This document shows positions 1-9,138 of a stretch of 64,000 nucleotides of DNA, one piece after another. A program made the translations under genes and the position numbers. Position 1 is the first letter of the stretch. Each line of letters starts with the position of its first letter. Origin of the DNA: Leptolyngbya ohadii IS1 (lineage in GTDB: Bacteria; Cyanobacteriota; Cyanobacteriia; Elainellales; Elainellaceae); assembly GCF_002215035.1 (NCBI RefSeq), contig NZ_NKFP01000006.1, positions 1,128,530 through 1,192,529 on the forward strand. Direction: 5' to 3'. Below the pieces are notes generated by a model that saw nothing but the letters and a program-made list of their open reading frames with translations, was not told the origin of the DNA and did no database searches.

Positions 1-108
1 ACGGACGATCGCCACTGCCGCAGCCACTTCTGCAACGGTGAGCGGTTCCAGAGGATGATTCACAGACTGAGACGGCAACGCACTGACGAAATCCTGAGTA
101 CTGGTCAT
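1..108 (-). CDS. Probable copper amine oxidase, N-terminal fragment
   Basis: Partial gene running off the left edge; only the first 36 codons lie in the window, starting at the ATG read on the minus strand at 106-108. The peptide starts MTSTQDFVSAL and continues with HPLEPLTVAEV followed by an Ala-rich stretch ending AIVR. The His-Pro-Leu-x-Pro-Leu-(T/S)-x-x-E-(I/V) opening is what I know from the N-terminus of bacterial copper-dependent primary amine oxidases, which oxidise primary amines to aldehydes using topaquinone. No catalytic residue is visible in this fragment, so the assignment rests on one short motif. It is divergent from the kinase gene to its right and shares a 626-base intergenic region with it. 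Confidence 0.55.
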   Translation of the reverse strand, partial: MTSTQDFVSALPSQSVNHPLEPLTVAEVAAAVAIVR

Positions 109-734
109 ACAACTTTCGATCGAGACTGAATTTATTATTTCTTCACAATCCGACTCGCCGACCCCTTGCGGATAATCGCATTCGAGCCTGAAAGAAGGAA
201 CAGGATGGCTGCCTTTGAGTGTAGCAGGGCGACTCTCCAGACCGCCGCGACCCCGAATTAACTTCGACCTCCGTCCTGAGCAGCTACCGTTCTCCGCCAA
301 TTTAAGCCACTAACTTAAGCCAGTTATATTCAGTGGGTTTAGCGATCTGCCGTCAGGAATACCCCCAAAGGGGTAGCCTGAAGCATAGGGATGGCATTAG
401 GATTGTGTGTAAAAATCAGGATTGCGTGTAAAAGTCTCAGTCTGTGTTGGGCGATCTTATAGCTTCTAACAGCCTATAGCTCCTAACAGACTGCAACGCG
501 GTAGGGAGAGCGCGGCATAAATTCTTATAGGGGTCTATGCCTTGTCGTTCCGGTCAAACTGTCTCTTGTGTCTCTGCATCTACAGCAGGTTTACGCTTGG
601 TCTGATTTCTGGTAATTCATGTCACTGGGTGTCAGTCGATCGCGTAACCTGAGCTTCGCATCATTGCATTTTGTCCTTCCCCTGTCGTTGCGTAGAGCTT
701 CGTCTGACAGAACCTCAGTGCAGCTGTTTCTACC
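109..734. other. Intergenic region with divergent promoters
   Basis: No convincing ORF. It separates the minus-strand amine oxidase from the plus-strand kinase and so should hold both promoters, but no confident -10/-35 pair was found. Two pairs of short direct repeats lie at 399-491 and are listed separately. Confidence 0.5.
399..491. repeat. Two adjacent pairs of short direct repeats upstream of the kinase gene
   Basis: A 16-base unit beginning AGGATTG occurs at 399-414 and again at 418-433 with one mismatch, 19 bases apart. A 17-base unit beginning TATAGCT occurs at 458-474 and 475-491, abutting, with two mismatches. Near-helical spacing could suit a dimeric regulator, but they may equally be slippage products. 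Function is not shown by sequence. Confidence 0.5.
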
Positions 735-2768
735 ATGAGTCGCTCACCTTCCCCGCTCAGTTCAAATAAGCCCCTGGGCGGACGATATCGAATCGTTCAG
801 CAGCTAGGAGTTGGCGGGTTCGGACGCACTTTTCTAGCCGCAGATCTGCATTTGCCGGGGCATCCCCAATGTGTGATCAAGCATCTAAGACCCCAGGTTA
901 AAAGCGAAGATACCCTGCTCATGGCGCGACGCTGTTTCAATACTGAAGCAGAGGTACTCTATCAGCTTGGCGTTCACGACCAGATTCCGCGTCTGCTGGC
1001 ACACTTTGAGGAAAGCCAGGAATTTTACCTTGCCCAGGAATTTGTAGAGGGAGAACCCATCGCCCAGGAACTCGTAGAGGGCAAACCCTGGTCTCAAGCT
1101 AAGACTCTGGCGTTTTTGAAAGAAGTTTTGTTCGTTCTGCAATTTGTGCATGAGCAGCAGGTGATTCACCGCGACCTCAAGCCGTCCAACCTGATCCGCC
1201 GCAATCGCGATCAGAAGCTCGTACTCATTGACTTTGGTGCTGTTAAGCAGGTCAGTAACCAGAGCTTCGACACGGACAGCGGGCATACCAATCTCACCAT
1301 CTCGATCGGCACTCAGGGCTATATGCCCAGCGAACAGCTTGCCGGAAAACCGCGTTTCAGCAGCGATGTCTTTGCTGTTGGCGTTCTGGGAATTCAAGCA
1401 CTCACGGGACTTCACCCCAGGTATCTGGGCGAGGATGAGGGAGGTGAAATCAACTGGCATTCCCTTGCTCCCCAAACCCATCCGGCACTCGTCGAGGTGA
1501 TCGATCGCATGGTGCGGTATGACTTTCGCGCCCGCTATTCCACGGCTGCCGAAGCTTTAGCTGCCCTGAACGATCTGCCCTCCGAGATCGCTGAAGATAC
1601 CACAGAGCCACCCCTGACCGCCGTTCCGGCTACTTTGCGCCAGAAAACAACTGCTAAGAGTGCTGGCAATAGCGCAGGTCATAGTGCAGGTCATAGTGCA
1701 GGCAATGGCGCAGCCCTTCGGAGTACGGGCAGTCAGAGCGCGAACAGCAAATTAGAGGCAAAACCCGCTGAACTGTCTACGGAACAGGGCAATCTTCAAA
1801 CCCTTGCCGACGATACGGCAGGTATTGATGTCACTGTGATGGGCGAAGATAGTCTGGCAACTGCGCTCTGGATTCCGTCCGAGTCCCTGTCTGAGTCTCT
1901 GGCTGATGCGGTGCCGCTGCAAACGGGAGCCACCCAACTGCTGGGCAGACTCCATTCCCCCAGTCAAGCCGGGACGCCAACAGTCAGCCAACCCCTGTCC
2001 GCCAGTGCGAGCTGGAGCAGTCAACGCCGGAAAAGTCAGCCCTGGGTAATTCTGGGTGCGGCAGCGGCGATTGGTCTTTCGCTGGTAGCTCTGCAAGCGC
2101 GGTTTCCCCTGGCTTTAAACCACTGGCTCGATCGCGACACAGCTTCCTCGACGACGACAAAGCCCTCTCCCGGTTCTTCCCCCCTGCCAACAGACCCTAA
2201 ACAGCTTGCCTCCGTGCTGGTGACTCAAGCCGCCCAACTCCAGAGCCGTCAGGCATACAAGGAAGCTCTGGAATATTTCGATCGCGCCATTGCTGCCAAG
2301 TCCGACTTTGCCGATGCCTACACCGGACGCTGTGAAGTCCTGAACTTGTTGAAACGCCCCGAAGAAGCGATCGTCTCTTGCAATGATGCCCTGGCATACG
2401 AGCCAGACAACCCGGTTGCTCTCTGGAGCAAAGGCAATGCCCTGATGCAGCAAAACCGTACCTACGAAGCCCTGAAGCTGTACGAGGATGTCACCTACCT
2501 CAAGCCCGACTTTGCCTCCGGGTGGGTGCGGCGTGGTGTAGCCCTCCAGAAATTGGGACGATCGGCAGAAGCCCTCAATGCCCTCGATCGCGGCATCGAC
2601 ATCCAGCGCAACTCCGCAGAAGCCTGGATTACTAAAGGTGCAGCCCTGCTCAACCTCCAGCGATACAATGATGCAGTCGCCGCCCTGGATAAAGCCCTTC
2701 AGCTTCAGCCCAATAGCGAGCAGGCAAGGGAGTTGCGGCAGCAGGCAAGGGAGCGGTTGGGAAGGTAG
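735..2768 (+). CDS. Serine/threonine protein kinase with C-terminal TPR repeats
   Basis: A 677-residue Hanks-type kinase. The Gly-rich loop GVGGFG is at residues 25-30, the ATP-binding Lys at 49, the catalytic HRDLKPSN loop at 145-152 and DFG at 166-168, so all key residues are kept. After the kinase domain (about 18-285) comes a low-complexity Ser/Ala/Gly/His linker including NSAGHSAGH, then one membrane segment at about 437-454 after basic residues (RRKS). Four or so TPR units occupy about 491-675. The kinase should face the cytoplasm and the TPRs the other side. Residues 101-119 hold a small internal duplication (QEFVEGEP then QELVEGKP). This SPKN-like layout is common in cyanobacteria. 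Substrates cannot be inferred. The start is the first ATG; no clear ribosome binding site precedes it. Confidence 0.9.
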   Translation: MSRSPSPLSSNKPLGGRYRIVQQLGVGGFGRTFLAADLHLPGHPQCVIKHLRPQVKSEDTLLMARRCFNTEAEVLYQLGVHDQIPRLLAHFEESQEFYLAQEFVEGEPIAQELVEGKPWSQAKTLAFLKEVLFVLQFVHEQQVIHRDLKPSNLIRRNRDQKLVLIDFGAVKQVSNQSFDTDSGHTNLTISIGTQGYMPSEQLAGKPRFSSDVFAVGVLGIQALTGLHPRYLGEDEGGEINWHSLAPQTHPALVEVIDRMVRYDFRARYSTAAEALAALNDLPSEIAEDTTEPPLTAVPATLRQKTTAKSAGNSAGHSAGHSAGNGAALRSTGSQSANSKLEAKPAELSTEQGNLQTLADDTAGIDVTVMGEDSLATALWIPSESLSESLADAVPLQTGATQLLGRLHSPSQAGTPTVSQPLSASASWSSQRRKSQPWVILGAAAAIGLSLVALQARFPLALNHWLDRDTASSTTTKPSPGSSPLPTDPKQLASVLVTQAAQLQSRQAYKEALEYFDRAIAAKSDFADAYTGRCEVLNLLKRPEEAIVSCNDALAYEPDNPVALWSKGNALMQQNRTYEALKLYEDVTYLKPDFASGWVRRGVALQKLGRSAEALNALDRGIDIQRNSAEAWITKGAALLNLQRYNDAVAALDKALQLQPNSEQARELRQQARERLGR

Positions 2769-2862
2769 AGGGGTGGATGGGTGGATGAGTGGATGGGTGA
2801 AGACACACCCAAAACCCTCACCAAACTCTAAACTAGGAAAAGGTTATCAGGAGAGATTGCTA

Positions 2863-3513
2863 ATGACTGAGCAAACCGCACGCGATCTATTTCGGGCTGC
2901 CTACGAGAACCGCAATACCTGGGATAGTAATTTTCCGGGCTATACGGCGGATGTGACCTATCGCCAGGGCAACGATGTTTACCAGGGTAAGGTGCGCGTC
3001 AATCCCGATCGCAAGGCAGATGTGCTGGACGTAGAAGACGAGCAGGCAAAGAAGGCGATCGCCTCGCAGATGTGGGAAACTGCCATTCACCGAGTTCGCT
3101 ACAGTTTTGAAACCACCCATAAGGAAAATGAGTTCTCCTTTGGGGAAACAGACGAGACTGGCGCAGTAGAAATTCTGGTAGGCGGTAAGTGTGCGGGCGA
3201 TCGCTATAAAGTTCGCGATAACATCATCACGCTCGTTCATCGGCATATTCACGGTGTGGTTGTGACAATCAACACCTTTAGCGTTCAGGAGACCAGCGAA
3301 GGCTATCTGGCGCATCGGTATGATTCGGTTTACCACGACCCCGCAACGGGTGAGCAAAAGGGCGGCGTATCTCAGTTTGAGGACAGCTTTGAGAACGTGG
3401 ACGGCTACTACATTCTCACCGGACGCAAAATTACCACTGAGGCAAACGGTAAAACCTACACCGACGAATACAGCTTCTCCAACGTCAAGCTACTCCAGCC
3501 TGCGATCGTTTAA
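2863..3513 (+). CDS. DUF3386 family protein
   Basis: A 216-residue soluble protein of the cyanobacterial/plastid DUF3386 family, recognised from the opening MTEQTARDLFRAAYENR and the conserved block around FPGYTADV. The open frame extends upstream to 2578, but that part runs antiparallel to nothing useful and overlaps the end of the kinase gene. The ATG at 2863 has a good ribosome binding site (AGGAGAG, about 8 bases before it) and matches the family start. No signal peptide or membrane segment is seen. Family members have no established biochemical function known to me; the fold may bind a small hydrophobic ligand, but that is a guess. It follows the kinase on the same strand after about 95 bases that include a GGATGGGTG-like repeat tract. 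Confidence 0.85.
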   Translation: MTEQTARDLFRAAYENRNTWDSNFPGYTADVTYRQGNDVYQGKVRVNPDRKADVLDVEDEQAKKAIASQMWETAIHRVRYSFETTHKENEFSFGETDETGAVEILVGGKCAGDRYKVRDNIITLVHRHIHGVVVTINTFSVQETSEGYLAHRYDSVYHDPATGEQKGGVSQFEDSFENVDGYYILTGRKITTEANGKTYTDEYSFSNVKLLQPAIV

Positions 3514-3625
3514 TCGTCTAATTAGCTGTCCTATGGAGGGGAGCGTAATCCGTAGCGGTTGTCCTCCTCTCTGTTCCAACCCGCTTACGATAAAATAAGA
3601 ACTAGAGCAATTCGGCAGGTGAACG

Positions 3626-3865
3626 ATGCAAACAATGGAACTGACGAACGATAACGTCGAGAAAGTGTTGGACGAGCTGCGTCCCTACCTGATGTCGGAC
3701 GGCGGCAACGTTGAACTGGTCGATATCGATGGTCCTGTGGTTAAACTGCGCCTTCAGGGAGCTTGCGGTTCCTGCCCTAGCTCCACCATGACCTTGAGAA
3801 TGGGCATCGAGCGCAGATTGCGGGAATATATTCCTGAAATTGCTGAAGTGGAACAAGTTATCTAG
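3626..3865 (+). CDS. nfu: NifU-like (Nfu) iron-sulphur cluster scaffold protein
   Basis: A 79-residue protein consisting only of the NifU C-terminal domain. The cluster-binding motif GACGSCPSS supplies the CxxC pair at about residues 50-53, and the flanking [12 protein letters not shown] and MTLRMGIE blocks are typical. Stand-alone Nfu proteins hold a [4Fe-4S] cluster on a homodimer and hand it to apoproteins; in cyanobacteria this protein serves photosystem I and other targets. The ATG at 3626 has GGTGA a few bases upstream; a second ATG at 3635 would give a 76-residue product. The 3' end lies inside a 15-base tandem repeat that copies the stop codon. Confidence 0.93.
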   Translation: MQTMELTNDNVEKVLDELRPYLMSDGGNVELVDIDGPVVKLRLQGACGSCPSSTMTLRMGIERRLREYIPEIAEVEQVI

Positions 3866-3897
3866 CCACAAGTTATCTAGGTACAAGTTATCTAGCC
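3853..3897 (+). repeat. 15-base tandem repeat spanning the nfu stop codon
   Basis: Three consecutive 15-base units (ACAAGTTATCTAGCC-like) at 3853-3867, 3868-3882 and 3883-3897, differing only in the last two bases of the middle unit. The first unit encodes the last residues of Nfu and its TAG. Because the unit is a multiple of three, the other two copies carry TAG in the same frame. Confidence 0.9.
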
Positions 3898-4203
3898 CGC
3901 TTTACGGTACTGTAGCAGGCTTGCTGTTATACCCACTTCAAACCATGTAACTTAGAGCAGGGAAGACGATCGCTTCTTCTCTGCTTAATTTTTTGCCCCT
4001 CTCCCGCTCTCCATCTCCCTAAATCATGCGTCACCTTCCACTAAAGTATCCTACGCCTGCGCTACGCCTGCACAGGTGGGAAAGACCCTAGATGGCGGGC
4101 AAGATGCCCACCCCACAAGAAGCATAGTTAATCACCCCCTTCATCCAACCATCCGCTCTTCTTCCCCACTCCCCACTCCCTGCTCCCTAATCCCCACCTC
4201 CCC
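3866..4203. other. Intergenic region with a dispersed repeat and a C-rich leader
   Basis: No gene seen. A palindromic unit at 4094-4120 (GGCGGGCAAGATGCCCACC..., GGGCA/TGCCC arms) recurs at 50937-50963 and looks like a cyanobacterial dispersed repeat. The 70 bases before the GH57 start are almost pure pyrimidine with many CCCC tracts, leaving that gene without a visible ribosome binding site. Confidence 0.6.
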
Positions 4204-6438
4204 ATGTCCCACCCCCTCTACGTCGCCTTTATCTGGCATCAGCACCAGCCGCTCTATAAAAGCCGATTAGACGGTGAGTATCGCCTGCCCTGGGTAAGGC
4301 TGCACGGCACAAAGGACTATCTGGATCTGGTGCTGCTGCTGGAGCAATATCCCCGGCTGCATCAGACCGTGAATCTAGTGCCGTCGCTGATGCTGCAAAT
4401 AGAGGACTATGCGGCAGGAACGGCATTCGATCCCTACCTGAAGCTGGCTCTGAGTGCCACGGATAGCCTGAGCGAGGAGCAAAAACGCTTTATTGTAGAG
4501 CATTTCTTTGATGCGAACCATCACACGATGATCGATCCCTTCCCCCGCTATGCCGAACTCTATGGGCAGCGGCACGATCGCGGCTGGGATTGGTGTGTGG
4601 AACATTGGAACGCGCAGGACTATGGCGATTTGCTGGCATGGCATAACCTTGCCTGGTTTGATCCGCTGTTTTGGGACGATGCCGAGATCTCCCAGTGGCT
4701 CGATCAGGGACGCGGGTTTACCTTGAGCGATCGCCAGCGGATTTACTCTAAACAGCGGCAGATCCTCAGCCGGATTATTCCCCAACATCGCCAGATGCAG
4801 GAAGCGGGTCAGCTTGAGGTCACAACGACCCCCTACACCCATCCGATTCTGCCCCTGCTGGCAGATACCAACGCCGGACGGGTGGCAGTGCCGCAAATGA
4901 AATTGCCCCAGCACCGCTTTCAGTTTCCCCAGGACACCGATCGCCATCTCCGTAAGGCAAAGCAGATGTACCGCGATCGATTTGGCTGTGAACCCAGGGG
5001 ACTCTGGCCTTCCGAACAGTCCGTTAGTCCTGCGATTTTGCCAAAGGTGGCGCAGCAGGGTTTCCAGTGGCTTTGCTCCGATGAGGCGGTGCTGGGCTGG
5101 ACGATCGATCATTTCTTCCATCGGGATGCCTTGGGTACGGTGACAGAGCCGGAGAAGCTGTATCGTCCCTATCGTTTAGCCACACCGGACGGGGATCTGG
5201 CGATCGTGTTTCGCGATCATCGGCTCTCGGATCTGATTGGCTTTACCTATGGGGCAATGGAACCTCGCCAGGCGGCGGCGGATTTGGTGGGACAGCTCGA
5301 TGCCATTTCGCGACAGCTTAAATCCCGTCAGGCATCGGTGAGGACGAGTCTGGAACAGCCCTGGCTGGTGACGATCGCTCTGGATGGCGAAAATTGCTGG
5401 GAGTTTTATCAGCAGGACGGCAAGCCATTTCTAGAAAGCCTCTACCAAACCCTGAGCGACCATCCCGGCGTGGAGTTAGTGACGGTTTCCGAGTATCTGG
5501 CGAAGTTTCCGCCGACGGCAAGCCTTCCCACAAACGCCCTGCACAGCGGCTCCTGGGTAGACGGCAGTTTCACGACCTGGATTGGCGATCCGGTAAAAAA
5601 TCGCGCCTGGGACTATCTGACGGAAGCGCGACAGGTGCTTGCCAGCCACCCCGAAGCCACGGAGGAAAACAATCCTGAAGTCTGGGAAGCCCTAGATGCG
5701 GCGGAAGGCTCGGACTGGTTCTGGTGGTTTGGCGAGGGGCATAGCTCCAACCAGGACGCCATGTTTGATCAGTTGTTTCGCGAACACTTGCTGGCACTCT
5801 ATCGCGCTCTAAACCATCCCGTGCCCCCCTACCTGAAGCAGGCGATCGAAGACCATCAGGCAAAGGGGGATCATCGTCCTTCCAACTATATCCATCCGTC
5901 GATCGATGGACTGGGCGACGAGCAGGACTGGGATAAGGCGGGACGCATAGAAGTTGGGGGAGCCAGAGGCACAATGCATCAGAGCAGTGTCGTGCAGCGG
6001 GTCTGGTATGGCGTGGATCACCTGAGTCTTTATCTGCGGGTAGATTTCAAGGCAGGCGCAAGACCGGGAATCGATTTTCCGCCGGAGGTTCATCTGCTGT
6101 GGTTCTACCCCGATCGCCCTATGCACAATAGCCCTGCACCCCTGGCAGAGTTGCCCAACGAGCCGCCGCTCAACTATTTATTCCACCATCATCTGGGAAT
6201 TAACCTGATCACCCAATCCCTCTGGTTTCAGGAGGCGGGGGATTATTTCCAGTGGCAAGCCCACCGGACTCGCGCCAAGGTTGCGTTCGAGAACTGTCTG
6301 GAGGTAGCGATTCCCTGGGCAGATTTGCAGGCGATCGAGCCGGATTGGACATTGCGGTTGGTGGTGCTGCTGGCAGAAGAGGGACGATATGTGAGCTACC
6401 TTCCTGAAAATGAGCTGATTCCGGTAGATGTTCCCTAG
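4204..6438 (+). CDS. Glycoside hydrolase family 57 protein (alpha-amylase/alpha-glucanotransferase-like)
   Basis: A 744-residue protein. GH57 signatures are the N-terminal VAFIWHQHQPLY block (HQHQP motif), GLWPSEQSVS with the likely nucleophile Glu271, and ALDGENCWEF with the likely acid/base Asp394. The catalytic barrel covers roughly residues 1-430, followed by a helical segment and a C-terminal beta-rich domain (about 560-744) common to the long cyanobacterial members. GH57 enzymes act on alpha-1,4 or alpha-1,6 glucans with retention; a role in glycogen turnover is plausible but the exact activity is not readable. No signal peptide is present, so it is probably cytoplasmic. The start at 4204 is chosen because MSHPLYVAFIWHQHQP matches family N-termini. 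Confidence 0.88.
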   Translation: MSHPLYVAFIWHQHQPLYKSRLDGEYRLPWVRLHGTKDYLDLVLLLEQYPRLHQTVNLVPSLMLQIEDYAAGTAFDPYLKLALSATDSLSEEQKRFIVEHFFDANHHTMIDPFPRYAELYGQRHDRGWDWCVEHWNAQDYGDLLAWHNLAWFDPLFWDDAEISQWLDQGRGFTLSDRQRIYSKQRQILSRIIPQHRQMQEAGQLEVTTTPYTHPILPLLADTNAGRVAVPQMKLPQHRFQFPQDTDRHLRKAKQMYRDRFGCEPRGLWPSEQSVSPAILPKVAQQGFQWLCSDEAVLGWTIDHFFHRDALGTVTEPEKLYRPYRLATPDGDLAIVFRDHRLSDLIGFTYGAMEPRQAAADLVGQLDAISRQLKSRQASVRTSLEQPWLVTIALDGENCWEFYQQDGKPFLESLYQTLSDHPGVELVTVSEYLAKFPPTASLPTNALHSGSWVDGSFTTWIGDPVKNRAWDYLTEARQVLASHPEATEENNPEVWEALDAAEGSDWFWWFGEGHSSNQDAMFDQLFREHLLALYRALNHPVPPYLKQAIEDHQAKGDHRPSNYIHPSIDGLGDEQDWDKAGRIEVGGARGTMHQSSVVQRVWYGVDHLSLYLRVDFKAGARPGIDFPPEVHLLWFYPDRPMHNSPAPLAELPNEPPLNYLFHHHLGINLITQSLWFQEAGDYFQWQAHRTRAKVAFENCLEVAIPWADLQAIEPDWTLRLVVLLAEEGRYVSYLPENELIPVDVP

Positions 6439-6860
6439 CGCATTGCGACTGTGGACTGTGAAGAAGGTCTAGTATTCAAGCTGCTGCCTGGAGGCTCCTC
6501 GTTGCTGGGCTACCGCCCAGGGTATTCGGAGATAAAACTCCCTGTTGTTTGCCTCTAAACGCAAAGTTTCTGACAAATATTCGTGAACTTCTGGAGACGG
6601 TCTCCGCTACCAAAGTCTATTTTGATACTCTGTAATTGTTCGGATACGTAGATATCTACAGGTGCAGTTATCAAGAACTCGCAGCTATAGAGCCATTTCT
6701 ATAAGTATTAGCTGAACAGGCAAGTTCAGAAGTTTGGCTGTGCGTCCGGATACCACCGACTGAACTGGAAAAAGTCAGAAACGCGATCGACTCAGGCATG
6801 ACTCAGGGGTAGATGTCGGGAGTCAACCGTGCTGATGCAGCATTTCAAGAGCACCATCCC
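6439..6860. other. Intergenic region upstream of the first pilin gene
   Basis: No gene seen. There is a perfect 6-bp hairpin at 6505-6520 (CTGGGC/GCCCAG, four-base loop, no T-run) and a 13-base palindrome at 6593-6605 (GGAGAC/GTCTCC). An ORF extends upstream from the pilin ATG to 6813 but lacks pilin-like sequence and is taken as leader. Confidence 0.5.
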
Positions 6861-7310
6861 ATGAAGACAGATCTGAAAGCGAAGCTACTGCAACACCTGA
6901 TTGATCAGCACAAAGACGAAGGCTTCACGCTCATTGAGCTACTGGTCGTCATTATCGTGATCGGAATTTTGGCGGCGATCGCCCTACCCTCTTACCTGAA
7001 TCAGGTCAATAAAGCCCGCGAATCAGAAGCTCGTGCCTTTGTAGGAGCGATGAACCGCGCCCAGCAAGCCTACTATCTGGTTCATGACTCCTTCGCAGCT
7101 GACCTCACTATTTTGCAGCTGGCAGTTCCCGCATCCTCTCAGTACTATAGCTACAGCACTACAGTCAGTGCAGGAGATGCAGAATCGCGGGCTGCGCGAG
7201 TGGCAGGCAGCAGGGTGGCAGAGTTTAGCGGTGTGGTTTGGGAACAAAGTGGTTTAACCTACGGCAGATTTTGCAAGGGAGTTACCCCCAGTCGCACCTG
7301 CTCTCAGTAA
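6861..7310 (+). CDS. Type IV pilin-like protein (G/H type)
   Basis: A 149-residue prepilin. A short basic leader (MKTDLKAKLLQHL...KDEG) ends at the prepilin peptidase site between Gly and Phe in EGFTLIELLVV. The mature chain starts with methylatable Phe, has Glu at +5, and continues into a hydrophobic helix (about 20 residues ending AAIALPSYL). The remaining ~110 residues form the globular head, ending in two Cys spaced by eight residues (C-KGVTPSRT-C). This is the cyanobacterial type IV pilin-like G/H family. It is a diverged paralogue of the two pilins at 9139 and 9956. The start at 6861 is chosen over the upstream GTG/ATG options because MKT(D/E)LKAK matches the paralogues. It probably forms or decorates pili; major or minor status cannot be told. 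Confidence 0.9.
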   Translation: MKTDLKAKLLQHLIDQHKDEGFTLIELLVVIIVIGILAAIALPSYLNQVNKARESEARAFVGAMNRAQQAYYLVHDSFAADLTILQLAVPASSQYYSYSTTVSAGDAESRAARVAGSRVAEFSGVVWEQSGLTYGRFCKGVTPSRTCSQ

Positions 7311-7656
7311 TGAACCACCGTAATGATCCGCTGTAATCGTCCGCCGTGATGATCCATCAGTATTTCAGTATTCATTCACTGGATTGCTATTAAGTGCTAC
7401 TGCATTAAAAACCCTGGACTAAAAATCCTGGACTAATAATCCTGCATTAATCCGGCTGAATCTCCGCAACTGATTCCTGAACATTCGATCGCTAACCCTG
7501 ATCAGCTCTGGTAAGCCAAAGCAAGCTGGAGTAATTGGCAATCGTTGTCAATCGAGTTTCCAATCGATCGATTGATTTTTGTTTCCGGTGGGCACTCTCG
7601 ATCCAGTAAACCGCTTCAGGCGATCGAGGCACATCGAACCAGGAGGAGATCAGTTG
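7311..7656. other. Intergenic region between pilin and methyltransferase
   Basis: No gene seen. It contains short direct repeats (ATCCTGGACTAA-like near 7410-7440). A strong ribosome binding site, AGGAGGAG at 7641-7648, sets the methyltransferase start at 7657 rather than the open frame's upstream limit at 7579. Confidence 0.55.
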
Positions 7657-9006
7657 ATGGACATCGAAGCAAAGCAGGAATTAGATCAGGACGCATTAGA
7701 AAAAATTCGACAGCAGTTTGACCATTCCCCTTATCCACGTATTGGAATTGAAGTTTCTCCGAAGCAAGAGTACGGCACACTCTACCTTCACAGTCTCGTA
7801 ACGCCCCATTACCTAAAGTATCGCCGCGTTACGGAGACTACTGGCAAGGTAATTTTGGATGCAGGCTGTGGATCGGGCTACAAGTCTCTAATTCTGGCAG
7901 AAGCAAATCCGGGCGCAAAAATTGTTGGTATTGATTTGTCTCCAAAATCCGTTGAGCTGGCGGAAAAGCGGCTGAAGCACCACGGGTTTGACAATGCCGT
8001 CTTCTACGCAATGTCTATCTACGATCTGCCGCAGCTCAACATGCAGTTTGACTATATTAACTGCGACGAAGTGCTGTATCTGTTGCCCGATCCCCTTGCT
8101 GGACTGCAAGCCATGCAAGCTGTGCTAAAACCAGACGGTCTAATTCGCACCAACCTGCACAACGCTTACCAGCGCAGTATGTTTTACCGGGCGCAAAACC
8201 TGTTTAAGCTGATGGGCTTAATGGACGAGGCTCCGGGCGAAATGGAAGAGGAAGCGGTTGCTGAAACCATGCAGGCGCTCAAGCCAACCACTCGCCTGCG
8301 AATGGAAGCCTGGGAAAAGCGCTATGAAACGGGGGAGCTAACGCCGGATCAGAAAAAGGAGCTACTTTATTCCAACCATCTACTGGTCGGCGATAAGGGC
8401 TTTACAGTTCCCGATATGTTTGAGATGCTGCATCAGTCCGATCTAGAACTGGTGAGCATGGTGAACTGGCGACACTGGGACGTGATCGATCTGTTTCAGA
8501 AGCCGGACGATCTGCCTGCGCTGTGGGCAATGGGCTTGGAGAACGCCACGATCGAGGAAAAGCTGCGCCTCTATGAACTACTCAACCCGGTACATCGCCT
8601 GATGGACTTCTGGTGCGGACATCCCAGCGAGCCTGCGACAACGATTGATGACTGGAGCGATACGGACTGGGAAGGGGCGATCGTCCATCTCCATCCTCAG
8701 CTTCGGATTGAGGCAGTGAAGGAAAAGCTGCTGGAGAGCGTCAGCCGGATGGTTCCGTTTGAGATTAGCCAGTTTGTGCCGATGCCTGCCCTCAGCCCGA
8801 TTTGCCTCGAAAGCGCGACTGCCTCCTGTCTGCTGCCCCTATGGGAATCTCCGCAACCAATCTACGCTCTGGCTGAGCGTTTCCGTCGAGTACGTCCTGT
8901 TAACCCTGCTACCTTGGAACCGATCGCCGCTACGGATGCCTTTACTCAGGTCAAGCAGATGCTATGCCTCTTAGAGCCGTTTTTGTACGTTCTACTAGAA
9001 CGCTAG
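7657..9006 (+). CDS. SAM-dependent methyltransferase with long C-terminal extension
   Basis: A 449-residue protein. Motif I of class I methyltransferases, VILDAGCGSGY, lies at about residues 65-75, followed by the acidic ribose-binding strand end (VGIDLS) at about 90-95 and a CDEVLYLLPDP motif IV-like segment. The first ~220 residues are the Rossmann methyltransferase; the other ~230 residues have no recognised domain and are mixed helical. The start ATG has AGGAGGAG nine bases upstream. It is inserted between pilin genes on the same strand, and GT41 follows the pilins, which suggests protein or glycan methylation. The substrate is unknown; the pilin N-methylation usually done by PilD is unlikely to be its job. 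Confidence 0.8.
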   Translation: MDIEAKQELDQDALEKIRQQFDHSPYPRIGIEVSPKQEYGTLYLHSLVTPHYLKYRRVTETTGKVILDAGCGSGYKSLILAEANPGAKIVGIDLSPKSVELAEKRLKHHGFDNAVFYAMSIYDLPQLNMQFDYINCDEVLYLLPDPLAGLQAMQAVLKPDGLIRTNLHNAYQRSMFYRAQNLFKLMGLMDEAPGEMEEEAVAETMQALKPTTRLRMEAWEKRYETGELTPDQKKELLYSNHLLVGDKGFTVPDMFEMLHQSDLELVSMVNWRHWDVIDLFQKPDDLPALWAMGLENATIEEKLRLYELLNPVHRLMDFWCGHPSEPATTIDDWSDTDWEGAIVHLHPQLRIEAVKEKLLESVSRMVPFEISQFVPMPALSPICLESATASCLLPLWESPQPIYALAERFRRVRPVNPATLEPIAATDAFTQVKQMLCLLEPFLYVLLER

Positions 9007-9138
9007 TACTCCGTACTACGTGTATCGTTGAGCACCAGAAATTTTTTTGCTAGAGGTGATATGAAGTCTGACGGAGTTGGGCAATTTATAGCTAGGAGTT
9101 AGAAACTACCATCCCGCAACTCTAGGAGTGATAATTCA

